From contig JAQUZV010000032.1 in assembly GCA_028691155.1 (NCBI GenBank), positions 1 through 13,351 on the forward strand: 13,351 nt of DNA, in the 5' to 3' direction. How positions within the stretch are numbered: position 1 is the stretch's first letter; the number at the start of each line of letters is the position of its first letter. The notes under the pieces were generated by a model. That model ran no database searches, was not told where the DNA came from, and saw only the letters and a program-made list of their open reading frames with translations. Origin of the DNA: Victivallales bacterium. GTDB lineage: Bacteria; Verrucomicrobiota; Lentisphaeria; Victivallales; SZUA-371. Position numbers and translations under genes: made by a program. Positions 7,731 through 13,351 of the stretch are shown in pieces.

Positions 7731-8219
7731 ATGCGGGAAAAATCGTCATTACGACTCAAACAACCGGAAACCAAGACCGAAGCGCCGGCTTACAATAACG
7801 CCAACGAGAAAAGCACCGAACTCGGCTTGATCCGGATTCATGAAAATGTTATTTCTTCGCTGGTGCGCAAAGCGACCTGCCAGGTCGAAGGGGTAACCCG
7901 TTTGGCCGGCAGCAGTTTCGTCGACAATATCGGGGAAATCGTCGGCAGCCGCAAGATCTCCGATCGCGCCATTTCCATTGACATGGGCGACAACGCGGTG
8001 GAAATCGAAGTAAAGATCAATATTGCCTTCGGCAATTCCATTCCGGATGTTGCGGATCGGGTCCAGCATGCGGTGGTGGAACTGGTGGAGCGTACGACCG
8101 GAATGACGGTAACTCATGTCAATGTGCTGATTCAGGAGATCGAAGACGAAACAACGGCGGAAGAGGCCGGGGAAGAAGAAACAGAAGAGGTTCGCCGCGA
8201 AAATTTTGTCGAAGGCTGA
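7731..8219 (+). CDS. Asp23/Gls24 family envelope stress response protein
   Basis: This is a 162-residue Asp23 (DUF322) family protein. In Staphylococcus, Asp23 is a soluble, very abundant, membrane-tethered protein tied to cell-envelope stress; its biochemical activity is not settled. The conserved core spans about 31-138: LGLIRIHENVISSLVRKA, then CQVEGVTRLAG, then VEIEVKINIAFGNSIPDVADRVQ, then MTVTHVNVLIQEI. The N-terminal 30 residues are polar and the C-terminus is strongly acidic (TTAEEAGEEETEE). An upstream ATG at 7659 would add 24 residues. I chose 7731 because GGGAGG (7717-7722) sits 8 bases before it and no good site precedes 7659. It follows accC after 101 bases with no visible terminator, and a matching membrane-anchor gene follows. 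accBC-asp23 order is known from Firmicutes, where nusB usually follows; nusB is absent here. Confidence 0.85.
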   Translation: MREKSSLRLKQPETKTEAPAYNNANEKSTELGLIRIHENVISSLVRKATCQVEGVTRLAGSSFVDNIGEIVGSRKISDRAISIDMGDNAVEIEVKINIAFGNSIPDVADRVQHAVVELVERTTGMTVTHVNVLIQEIEDETTAEEAGEEETEEVRRENFVEG

Positions 8220-8242
8220 TATAAACCGCCAGGGGGCGAATT

Positions 8243-8809
8243 ATGAGTTGCAGATATGGTGAGCTGTTGTCGGGACTGATCGGTCCGTTGCACGGACAGT
8301 GGACGGAATTCAATGCCGGGTTTCTGACCGGCGTCGGCGTGGTGGCAGCGGCTGTCGTTGTCCTGTTGCTGCTGCGGTTGATGTTGTGGTTGTTCCGCCG
8401 CCGCCGCCGCTGCCGGGGTATTGACATTCAGGAAGAGAATGGCCCGGTGCTTATTGCTGCGGACGCGATTCGCGATTTGGTTCTATCGCTGCAGCCGGAA
8501 TTCCCCGATTTGACCATGACCCGGGTTCGCTTGTATTGCCGGGGTCGTTATCAGCAACTGGAGCTTCAGGTCACTTTCGACGTCGGTGTCAGAAATATGC
8601 CCGAGCAGCGGCAACGCCTGAAAGTCCGGATTCTGGAGGTATTGGAACAGGTGCTGGGAATCACGTCCGTACGGGAGGTCGGTATTTACTGTCGCGCCCT
8701 ACGGGTTTCCGACCGTCTGCCGGAACACGGGGGGCCGGATGCGGCGGAAGATATCGGCGTTACGGTTTCCCCGCCCGAAACACCGTCTTTCCGGGATGGC
8801 GACGAATAA
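8243..8809 (+). CDS. AmaP-like membrane anchor of the Asp23 system
   Basis: This 188-residue protein has one strong membrane segment (about 25-51, GFLTGVGVVAAAVVVLLLLR then LMLWLF) followed by a stop-transfer cluster of arginines (FRRRRRCR). A cytoplasmic Asp23-like domain then spans about 66-155 (NGPVLIAADAIRDLVLSL; LELQVTFDVGVRNMPEQRQRLKVRI). AmaP of Staphylococcus has the same plan, a membrane part plus an Asp23-like region, and tethers Asp23 to the membrane. AmaP usually has two N-terminal helices; here only one is evident, the first 24 residues being only moderately hydrophobic. The gene starts 23 bases after the Asp23-family stop with a good AGGGGGC site. The tether role is inferred from domain plan and adjacency. 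The C-terminal 30 residues are a low-complexity tail. Confidence 0.7.
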   Translation: MSCRYGELLSGLIGPLHGQWTEFNAGFLTGVGVVAAAVVVLLLLRLMLWLFRRRRRCRGIDIQEENGPVLIAADAIRDLVLSLQPEFPDLTMTRVRLYCRGRYQQLELQVTFDVGVRNMPEQRQRLKVRILEVLEQVLGITSVREVGIYCRALRVSDRLPEHGGPDAAEDIGVTVSPPETPSFRDGDE

Positions 8810-8822
8810 TTCGGGGGGAGGC

Positions 8823-9416
8823 ATGAATTTTATTCTGGCTTCCGGCTCTCCCCGCCGGAAACAAATCCTTCATGAGCTTGGTATTGCTTTTTCCGTGTGT
8901 CCGGCGACGGTTGCCGAGGTGACCGTCGACCGTTGCCCGGAACGCATTCCGGTCCTCAACGCTGTGGCCAAGGCGGAAGCTGTCGCCGTGGATCATCCCG
9001 ATGCGGTGGTGATGGGGGCGGATACGGTGATCGAATTTGCCGGCCGGGCGGTGGGCAAACCGGCCGACCAGGAGGAGGCGGGCCGAATGTTGCTGCAACT
9101 GTCGGGGCGGACTCATACGGTGCTGACGGCGGTGGCGTTATTGTGCCGCGCGGCGGCGATCCGCTGCATTTTCTGTGTTTCCACCCGGGTGGTGTTCCGC
9201 GCCTTTGGCCCGGAAACCGTGGCGGCATATCTGGCGCGGGTTCATGTCCTCGACAAGGCGGGGGCCTATGCGCTGCAGGAACACGGGGACATGCTGGTGG
9301 CCGGGATTGTCGGACCGGCGGACAATGTCATCGGCCTGCCGGGGGCGGAGCTGCGGGAAGCGCTTCAATGCTGCGGTCTGGCCAGTTTGATGGCAAATGA
9401 CGCGCCGTCGCGATAG
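8823..9416 (+). CDS. maf: Maf family nucleoside triphosphate pyrophosphatase
   Basis: This is a cytoplasmic house-cleaning enzyme of the Maf/HAM1-like fold that hydrolyses non-canonical or excess nucleoside triphosphates (dTTP/UTP for the YhdE type) to the monophosphate and pyrophosphate; family members have been linked to septum inhibition. It has 197 residues, the usual size. Motifs are FILASGSPRRKQIL at the N-terminus (Ser9, Arg11, Arg12), VVMGADTVI with acidic Asp67, VGKPADQEEAGRMLLQLSGRTH with Lys79, and GAYALQEHGDMLVAGIVG...NVIGLP near the end. An earlier in-frame ATG at 8739 would overlap the preceding gene and lacks the signature start. The ATG at 8823 has a strong GGGGGAGG just upstream. 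It is the last gene of the ftsK block. Its final 52 bases overlap the convergent kinase-like gene. Which nucleotide it prefers cannot be read here. Confidence 0.93.
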   Translation: MNFILASGSPRRKQILHELGIAFSVCPATVAEVTVDRCPERIPVLNAVAKAEAVAVDHPDAVVMGADTVIEFAGRAVGKPADQEEAGRMLLQLSGRTHTVLTAVALLCRAAAIRCIFCVSTRVVFRAFGPETVAAYLARVHVLDKAGAYALQEHGDMLVAGIVGPADNVIGLPGAELREALQCCGLASLMANDAPSR

Positions 9417-10960
9417 TCCGGATTCAAAAACAACCCTCCGGCCATTTTTTCCATGATGATGCGGGAAGCCGCCAGTCCGATGCCGATCTTGTTCGGTGCG
9501 GTGGCGGCAAAGGGTTCGAAAATACTGTCTCTGACGGCGGCGGGAATGCCCGGTCCGTCATCGCTATAACGCAGGCAGATCTGATGGTTTCCCGCGTCGA
9601 TGGTCATGCCGACTGCGACGGCATGGCGTCCGGCGGCCAGGGCCGATTCGCAGGAATTGGCCAGCAAGGTTTCCAGTACCATTCGCAACGGATCGGGCGG
9701 GAGCAGGAGTTGCAGTTCGGCCGCTCCGGCGACAGTCACGGTCAATTTACAGGACGGAAACAGGCGGGCGACGGCGTCGCGGGCGTCGGTCAGTAATTGG
9801 GCCGGCCGAATGTTCTGCGGGACAAAGCGGGAAAAGTCGCCGTCGATCATGTCCATAGTATGGCGAATGTAGGCCAGTTGGCGTTGGGCGGCGGCGACTT
9901 CCTGTCGGACGCGGCCGGCATTCTCGCTCTCTCCGACGATGCGATCCAGCAGCGCCGCTTCCATTTCCGTCATTTTCCTTACCGCCCGGTCCAGATGGTT
10001 CAACTGCATTTTACGCATTGCCGTTTGACAGATGATGGCATTATACAATACTTCTCCCGCCGTCATGGCCAGTAAACTGATCATTTTATACCATTCCGGA
10101 TCACGGTTGGTTGCCGTGTCGTAAATGACGACGATGGCGGCGAGTGTTTCCCGTTGCAGCGGGATGACGTATTTGCCGTCGCATTGCCGGGTGGTCTTGC
10201 TTCCACGCAAGTCGACGGCGTGACGATGTAGAAAATCCTGTACGTCATCCTGCTCCAGGCCCACGGTATGGCGCAACTCCCAGGTCCCGGCGTCGGCCTC
10301 ATCGGCAATGAAGCCCCTGGAGGCGCCGGCAAATTGCAGCAGCGCCCGGAGCACGGCGGCGTAATGTTCCCCGACCGAGGTGCCGACCATGGTTTTTATC
10401 CGGCTCAGGCCGCGCAGCAACGTTTCCAACCATTCCCGATGGCGGTATTCGGTGGCGGCAAAATTCCATTTCGAAGTCAAAACCGCGGCCAACTGCAGTA
10501 CTTCTTCCTCCTGAAACGGTTTTTTGAGGTAGAGCAATTTTTCCGGGGCGGCGGCAACGGCGGCGAGGCGCAGATGCGTGGCGTCGACAAGATCGCTCAT
10601 GATTACAATTTCAAGAGCGGGATCGATTTCACACAGACGACGGGCGGCGGCCGATCCTTCCGGTCCGGCCGGCTGACGGTCATCGATGAACATGACCGTA
10701 TAGGGATGGGATTCGTGCCATGCCCGCCGGATCATTTCCCCGGCGGCATCCGCGTCAACCGCGGTGTCAACCTCATACGGTTCCGGTTCGGGGCCGTCCG
10801 GTTTCGGCGCCGGTTGCCGCGAAGCGCCCAACCGGCAACGCATCTGCCGCACCAGAGTGGCGGTGGCGTCGGCTTGGCCGTAACGCCGCAGGGTGCGGGA
10901 CAATTGCTCCCGCAATTCCGGTTGATGCGCGACAATCAGAATTCGTCGGCTTGGTTGCAT
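9365..10960 (-). CDS. Receiver-GAF-histidine kinase-like signalling protein with degenerate motifs
   Basis: This 531-residue cytoplasmic protein has no membrane segments. A receiver-like domain (about 5-160) keeps the phospho-acceptor Asp93 (FIDDRQP), Ser122 and Lys147 (LKKPF). The usual acidic pair after the first strand is replaced (ILIVAHQP), and a Pro-rich stretch of about 30 residues interrupts it (48-62 and flanks). A GAF-like sensor region covers about 170-320. A helical region (about 320-380) stands where the dimerisation/His domain belongs. His366 (IRHTM) is the only plausible acceptor, without the usual acidic neighbour. The HATPase domain (about 400-531) is well kept: N-box LLANSCESAL (Asn435), DDGPGIP, NKIGIGLAASRII. 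The start at 10960 has AAGAGG 8 bases upstream; an ATG at 11017 would overlap the promoter. It is convergent with maf and divergent from nrdD. Target and stimulus are unknown. Confidence 0.8.
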   Translation of the reverse strand: MQPSRRILIVAHQPELREQLSRTLRRYGQADATATLVRQMRCRLGASRQPAPKPDGPEPEPYEVDTAVDADAAGEMIRRAWHESHPYTVMFIDDRQPAGPEGSAAARRLCEIDPALEIVIMSDLVDATHLRLAAVAAAPEKLLYLKKPFQEEEVLQLAAVLTSKWNFAATEYRHREWLETLLRGLSRIKTMVGTSVGEHYAAVLRALLQFAGASRGFIADEADAGTWELRHTVGLEQDDVQDFLHRHAVDLRGSKTTRQCDGKYVIPLQRETLAAIVVIYDTATNRDPEWYKMISLLAMTAGEVLYNAIICQTAMRKMQLNHLDRAVRKMTEMEAALLDRIVGESENAGRVRQEVAAAQRQLAYIRHTMDMIDGDFSRFVPQNIRPAQLLTDARDAVARLFPSCKLTVTVAGAAELQLLLPPDPLRMVLETLLANSCESALAAGRHAVAVGMTIDAGNHQICLRYSDDGPGIPAAVRDSIFEPFAATAPNKIGIGLAASRIIMEKMAGGLFLNPDYRDGASFAIKLARPQH

Positions 10961-10988
10961 GATAAAGCCTCTTGCTGTTTCCGATTTA

Positions 10989-11017
10989 ATTTTAACACGG
11001 CTTTCCCGTCGACGCAA
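10989..11017 (-). promoter_or_regulatory. Candidate promoter of the kinase-like gene
   Basis: Read on the minus strand, TTGCGT (11017-11012), a 17-base spacer and TAAAAT (10994-10989) form a good sigma-70-type promoter. Transcription would start near 10982, about 22 bases before the ATG at 10960, leaving the AAGAGG ribosome site intact. It points away from nrdD. Confidence 0.5.
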
Positions 11018-11116
11018 GCCCTTTTCCCCTGTTGCATCGGGATAATTTTGGCCGTCGACAGGCCCTCTTTTTATAAGTTGCTAACATTGCGCCAATTAGG
11101 GAAAAATACGAAAAAA

Positions 11117-11132
11117 ACACAATATATTGTGG
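11117..11132 (+). promoter_or_regulatory. NrdR box 1 upstream of nrdD
   Basis: ACACAATATATTGTGG contains a perfect 14-base palindrome (11118-11131) and matches the published NrdR consensus acaCwAtATaTwGtgt at nearly every position. NrdR is the ATP-cone repressor of ribonucleotide reductase genes in most bacteria. The box lies 138 bases before the chosen nrdD start, just upstream of the predicted -35 element. Confidence 0.85.
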
Positions 11133-11140
11133 TTTTATTG

Positions 11141-11169
11141 TTGATATAATCAATATTTGGGTATATATA
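11141..11169 (+). promoter_or_regulatory. Candidate nrdD promoter
   Basis: TTGATA (11141-11146) and TATATA (11164-11169) are 17 bases apart in a very AT-rich stretch; TATAAA at 11168 is an alternative -10. Transcription would begin near 11176, leaving a leader of about 79 bases before the nrdD ATG. NrdR box 2 lies within the spacer, which supports this being the controlled promoter. Confidence 0.5.
11148..11163 (+). promoter_or_regulatory. NrdR box 2 upstream of nrdD
   Basis: AATCAATATTTGGGTA matches 8 of the 10 core positions of the NrdR consensus (CwAtATaTwG) but degenerates at its 3' flank. Its start is exactly 31 bases after that of box 1, about three helical turns, the spacing typical of tandem NrdR boxes. 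It fills the spacer of the predicted nrdD promoter, so bound NrdR would block RNA polymerase directly. Confidence 0.7.
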
Positions 11170-11254
11170 TAAAATATCGCACGGTTAACATATGGGGTGT
11201 TTTTGCCTTGGACCGACAAAATTTAACACAATGCTAACATCCGGAGATTGGGGA

Positions 11255-13273
11255 ATGTCAAGTTTGGAAACCTCGATATTGAAAGTAAAGAAAAGAGATG
11301 GTCGGGTCGTTGATTTTGAACCGGAACGGATTACCATTGCCGTCGGCAAGGCGCTGAAGGCAATCGGATCACCGAATGAAAAGATTGCCGCGACCATTTG
11401 TAAAGATGTCGTCCGGTCATTGGAAGAAAAGGGTTTCGGCGAGGATAACTGGCCGGATATCGAACTGATTCAGGACCTGGTGGAACATTCTTTTGTCCGC
11501 CGTGGTTTGACCAAGGCGGCCAAAGCGTTTATCCTTTATCGCGCCCAGCATGAGAAGATGCGGGAAGGCAAAAAGATTATGATGGACGTCCAGGATCTGG
11601 TCGCCTCTTATATCGAACAGCAGGATTGGCGGGTCAATGAAAATTCCAACGCCGGCTATTCTTACGCCAGTTTGCTGAACCATGTCAGCGGGGCGGTCAT
11701 TGCCCGTTATACGCTGTCCAATATCTACCCGGCGGAAATTGCCGAAGCCCACAACAACGGCGATTTTCATCTGCACGACCTTTCCTGCGGGATTGTCGGC
11801 TATTGCGCCGGCTGGAGTTTGCGGCAATTGCTGCTGGAAGGCTTCCGCGGCCGGGAAGGGCGCGCCAGTGCGGCGCCGGCCAAACATTTCGACACCGCTC
11901 TCGGGCAGATCGTCAATTTTCTGTCGACGCTGCAGACCGAGTGGGCCGGGGCGCAGGCGTTCAGTTCCTTCGATACGCTGCTGGCGCCGTTTGTCCGTTT
12001 TGACAATCTCAGCTACACTCAGGTCAAACAGGCAATTCAGCAGTTTGTCTTCGGTTTGAACATTGCCAGCCGCTGGGGTCAGACGCCGTTTACCAATCTG
12101 ACCTTCGACTGGGTGGTGCCGGAAGATCTGAGAAAGACGCCGGTCATTATCGGCGGCAAGCTTCAGGAAGGCTGCTATTACGGCGATTTCGGCCCGGAAA
12201 TGGGTTTGATCAATCGGGCCTTTCTCGAAGTCATGAGCCAGGGCGACCGGGACGGCCGTATCTTTACGTTCCCGATTCCGACCTATAATATTACCAAGGA
12301 TTTCGAATGGGATACCGACAACGCCAGATTGCTGTTCAAGGTGACCGGCAAATATGGATTGCCTTATTTCCAGAATTTCATCAACAGCGAACTCAAGCCC
12401 GGCGATGTCCGCAGCATGTGCTGTCGATTGCAGATGGATGTGCGGGAACTGCGCAACAAAACCGGCGGGTTGTTCGGCGCCGGCGAACAGACCGGCTCCA
12501 TCGGGGTGGTAACCATCAACATGCCCCGGCTGGGGTATATCTGCCGGACCGAAAAGGAATTTTTCGCCCGCCTCGACGCGCTGATGGAACTGGCCAAGGA
12601 ATCGTTGGAAATCAAGCGTAAAGTGGTGCAGCGTCATCTCGACGGCGATCTGCTGCCGTACACCAAAACTTATCTGGGAACGCTGAAAAATCATTTCAGC
12701 ACCATCGGTCTGGTCGGGATGAACGAAGCCTGTTTGAATTTCCTGGGCTGTTCAATCTGCGATCCGGAGGGATTGGCTTTCGCCGGCAGGACGCTGGATT
12801 TCATGCGGGAGCGCATTGCGTCGTTCCAGGAAGAAACGGGGCATATCTACAATCTGGAAGCGACGCCGGCCGAAGGCACCAGTTTCCGGTTGGCCCGGAT
12901 TGACAAACGGTTGTATCCGGATATCATTTCGGCCGGCGATACCAGTCCCTATTATACCAATTCGACCCAGTTGCCGGTGGGTTATACCGATGACCTGTTC
13001 GAAGCTCTGGACCTGCAGGATCCGCTGCAGACCAAATACAGCGGCGGCACCGTGTTCCACAGTTTCATCGGAGAATGCATCGATGACGATCGGCAGGTGG
13101 CGGCGCTGGTGCGTCGGATTGCGGAACGTTACCGGATGCCCTATTTTACTATTACGCCGTCATTCAGCATTTGCCCGGTGCACGGTTATATTCCCGGAGT
13201 GCACCCGGAATGTCCGCTGGAAGCGGACAGCGATCCGGCCCAGGATCGGGAAGAGTTCAAAGTGGTCGGTTGA
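11255..13273 (+). CDS. nrdD: Anaerobic (class III) ribonucleotide reductase lacking a normal glycyl-radical C-terminus
   Basis: Class III reductases make dNTPs from NTPs without oxygen, using a glycyl radical set by the activase NrdG. This 672-residue protein starts with an ATP-cone (about 8-100; KKRDGRVVDFEPERI), the allosteric activity site. A catalytic barrel of the Thermotoga type follows, with HDLSCGIVGYCAGWSL (Cys184), the finger-loop MCCRLQMDVREL (Cys389, Cys390), GGLFGAGEQTGSIGVVTINM and STQLPVGYTDDLFEALDLQD. The zinc-site start CPVHGYIPG (Cys640) and Cys653-Pro are present, but the second CxxC is broken. The frame stops after FKVVG (Gly672), where homologues have RVxGY and a further tail. 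The start at 11255 has GGAG 8 bases upstream; ATGs at 11192 and 11231 give non-homologous extensions. Tandem NrdR boxes precede it. No nrdG is visible in the 78 bases downstream. It could be truncated, frameshifted or a variant; see findings. Confidence 0.88.
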   Translation: MSSLETSILKVKKRDGRVVDFEPERITIAVGKALKAIGSPNEKIAATICKDVVRSLEEKGFGEDNWPDIELIQDLVEHSFVRRGLTKAAKAFILYRAQHEKMREGKKIMMDVQDLVASYIEQQDWRVNENSNAGYSYASLLNHVSGAVIARYTLSNIYPAEIAEAHNNGDFHLHDLSCGIVGYCAGWSLRQLLLEGFRGREGRASAAPAKHFDTALGQIVNFLSTLQTEWAGAQAFSSFDTLLAPFVRFDNLSYTQVKQAIQQFVFGLNIASRWGQTPFTNLTFDWVVPEDLRKTPVIIGGKLQEGCYYGDFGPEMGLINRAFLEVMSQGDRDGRIFTFPIPTYNITKDFEWDTDNARLLFKVTGKYGLPYFQNFINSELKPGDVRSMCCRLQMDVRELRNKTGGLFGAGEQTGSIGVVTINMPRLGYICRTEKEFFARLDALMELAKESLEIKRKVVQRHLDGDLLPYTKTYLGTLKNHFSTIGLVGMNEACLNFLGCSICDPEGLAFAGRTLDFMRERIASFQEETGHIYNLEATPAEGTSFRLARIDKRLYPDIISAGDTSPYYTNSTQLPVGYTDDLFEALDLQDPLQTKYSGGTVFHSFIGECIDDDRQVAALVRRIAERYRMPYFTITPSFSICPVHGYIPGVHPECPLEADSDPAQDREEFKVVG

Positions 13274-13351
13274 CGGCGGCCGCTATAATCATCAAAAAAC
13301 AGATAAAGACGGAAAAGATAAATTTCTTGCTTCTTTGCCAGCCATCCATGG
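13274..13351. other. Sequence after nrdD to the window end, no gene called
   Basis: These 78 bases become A-rich after 13290, like the other intergenic stretches of this window. No hairpin terminator is seen. A TATAAT at 13284-13289 lacks a -35 at proper distance. The frame shifted +1 relative to nrdD stays open to the edge, which is relevant to the missing radical domain of nrdD. Confidence 0.5.

Noticed and set aside
8897..9400. Gly/Arg-rich frame within maf
   Set aside because: It is a shifted reading of maf; extreme Gly content reflects GGC/GGG-rich shadow codons.
11050..11072. GGCC-gtcgaca-GGCC followed by CTCTTTTT as a terminator
   Set aside because: The stem has only 4 bp of a self-complementary tetramer, and no + strand gene ends upstream that would need it.
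10268..11149. Open frame of 293 codons on the + strand opposite the kinase-like gene
   Set aside because: The minus frame has clear receiver and HATPase motifs and a proper start. The + frame has only low-complexity Gly/Phe/Arg text and runs across the divergent promoter region.
11192..11254. Upstream in-frame ATG adding 21 residues to NrdD
   Set aside because: The extension does not resemble the start of the ATP-cone. A clear GGAG 8 bases before the ATG at 11255 decides the start.
13270..13289. TTGACG and TATAAT after nrdD as a promoter
   Set aside because: Only 8 bases separate the two elements; no alternative -35 at 16-18 bases is visible.
13245..13349. Short minus-strand frame at the window end with a signal-peptide-like hydrophobic stretch (M-D-G-W-Q-R-S-K-K-F-I-F...)
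   Set aside because: It stops after about 33 codons inside the end of nrdD, and its upstream region is outside the window, so no ribosome site can be assessed. The hydrophobicity follows from the A-rich plus strand.

Overview
The window is a GC-rich (by eye clearly above 50%), tightly packed bacterial chromosome segment with eleven protein genes: nine complete genes and one 5'-truncated gene on the + strand, plus one gene on the - strand. No tRNA, rRNA, CRISPR array, transposase or phage gene is visible. The content suggests a Gram-negative-type, diderm-like anaerobe. It has a RodZ-like protein, a type II dehydroquinase, an Asp23/AmaP pair behind accBC, and a class III ribonucleotide reductase of the Thermotoga type. 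My best guess is the PVC group (Lentisphaerota/Kiritimatiellota-like). This is inference from gene content and style, not from a marker gene.

Layout. (1) 1-1183: the end of a zinc/manganese ABC transporter, with the ATPase tail overlapping the permease. (2) 1184-1505: a gene-free gap with a weak hairpin, a cluster of CCGTCAT-like heptamers at 11-bp spacing, and a plausible promoter for the next block. (3) 1506-9416: eight closely spaced genes on one strand, ftsK, rodZ-like, aroQ, accB, accC, Asp23-family, AmaP-like and maf. The block joins chromosome segregation, cell shape, the shikimate pathway, fatty-acid initiation, an envelope-associated Asp23 system and a house-cleaning nucleotide pyrophosphatase. 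The order aroQ...accB-accC-asp23 resembles the one known from Firmicutes. (4) 9365-10960, - strand: a receiver-GAF-histidine-kinase-like protein with degenerate signalling motifs, whose 3' end overlaps maf. (5) 10961-11254: an AT-rich divergent intergenic region with a promoter for the kinase and a tandem NrdR-box operator over the nrdD promoter. (6) 11255-13273: nrdD, followed by 78 bases that hold no recognisable complete gene.

The most notable observation is that nrdD has an intact ATP-cone and catalytic barrel but ends before a normal glycyl-radical motif. The open frame stops directly after K-V-V-G, where family members read R-V-x-G-Y and continue for some 20 to 30 residues. The last zinc-ligand CxxC is also incomplete. 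Either the radical domain is lost, split off or reached by a frameshift, or the sequence has an error here. The intact tandem NrdR operator upstream suggests the gene is still regulated as a working reductase gene.
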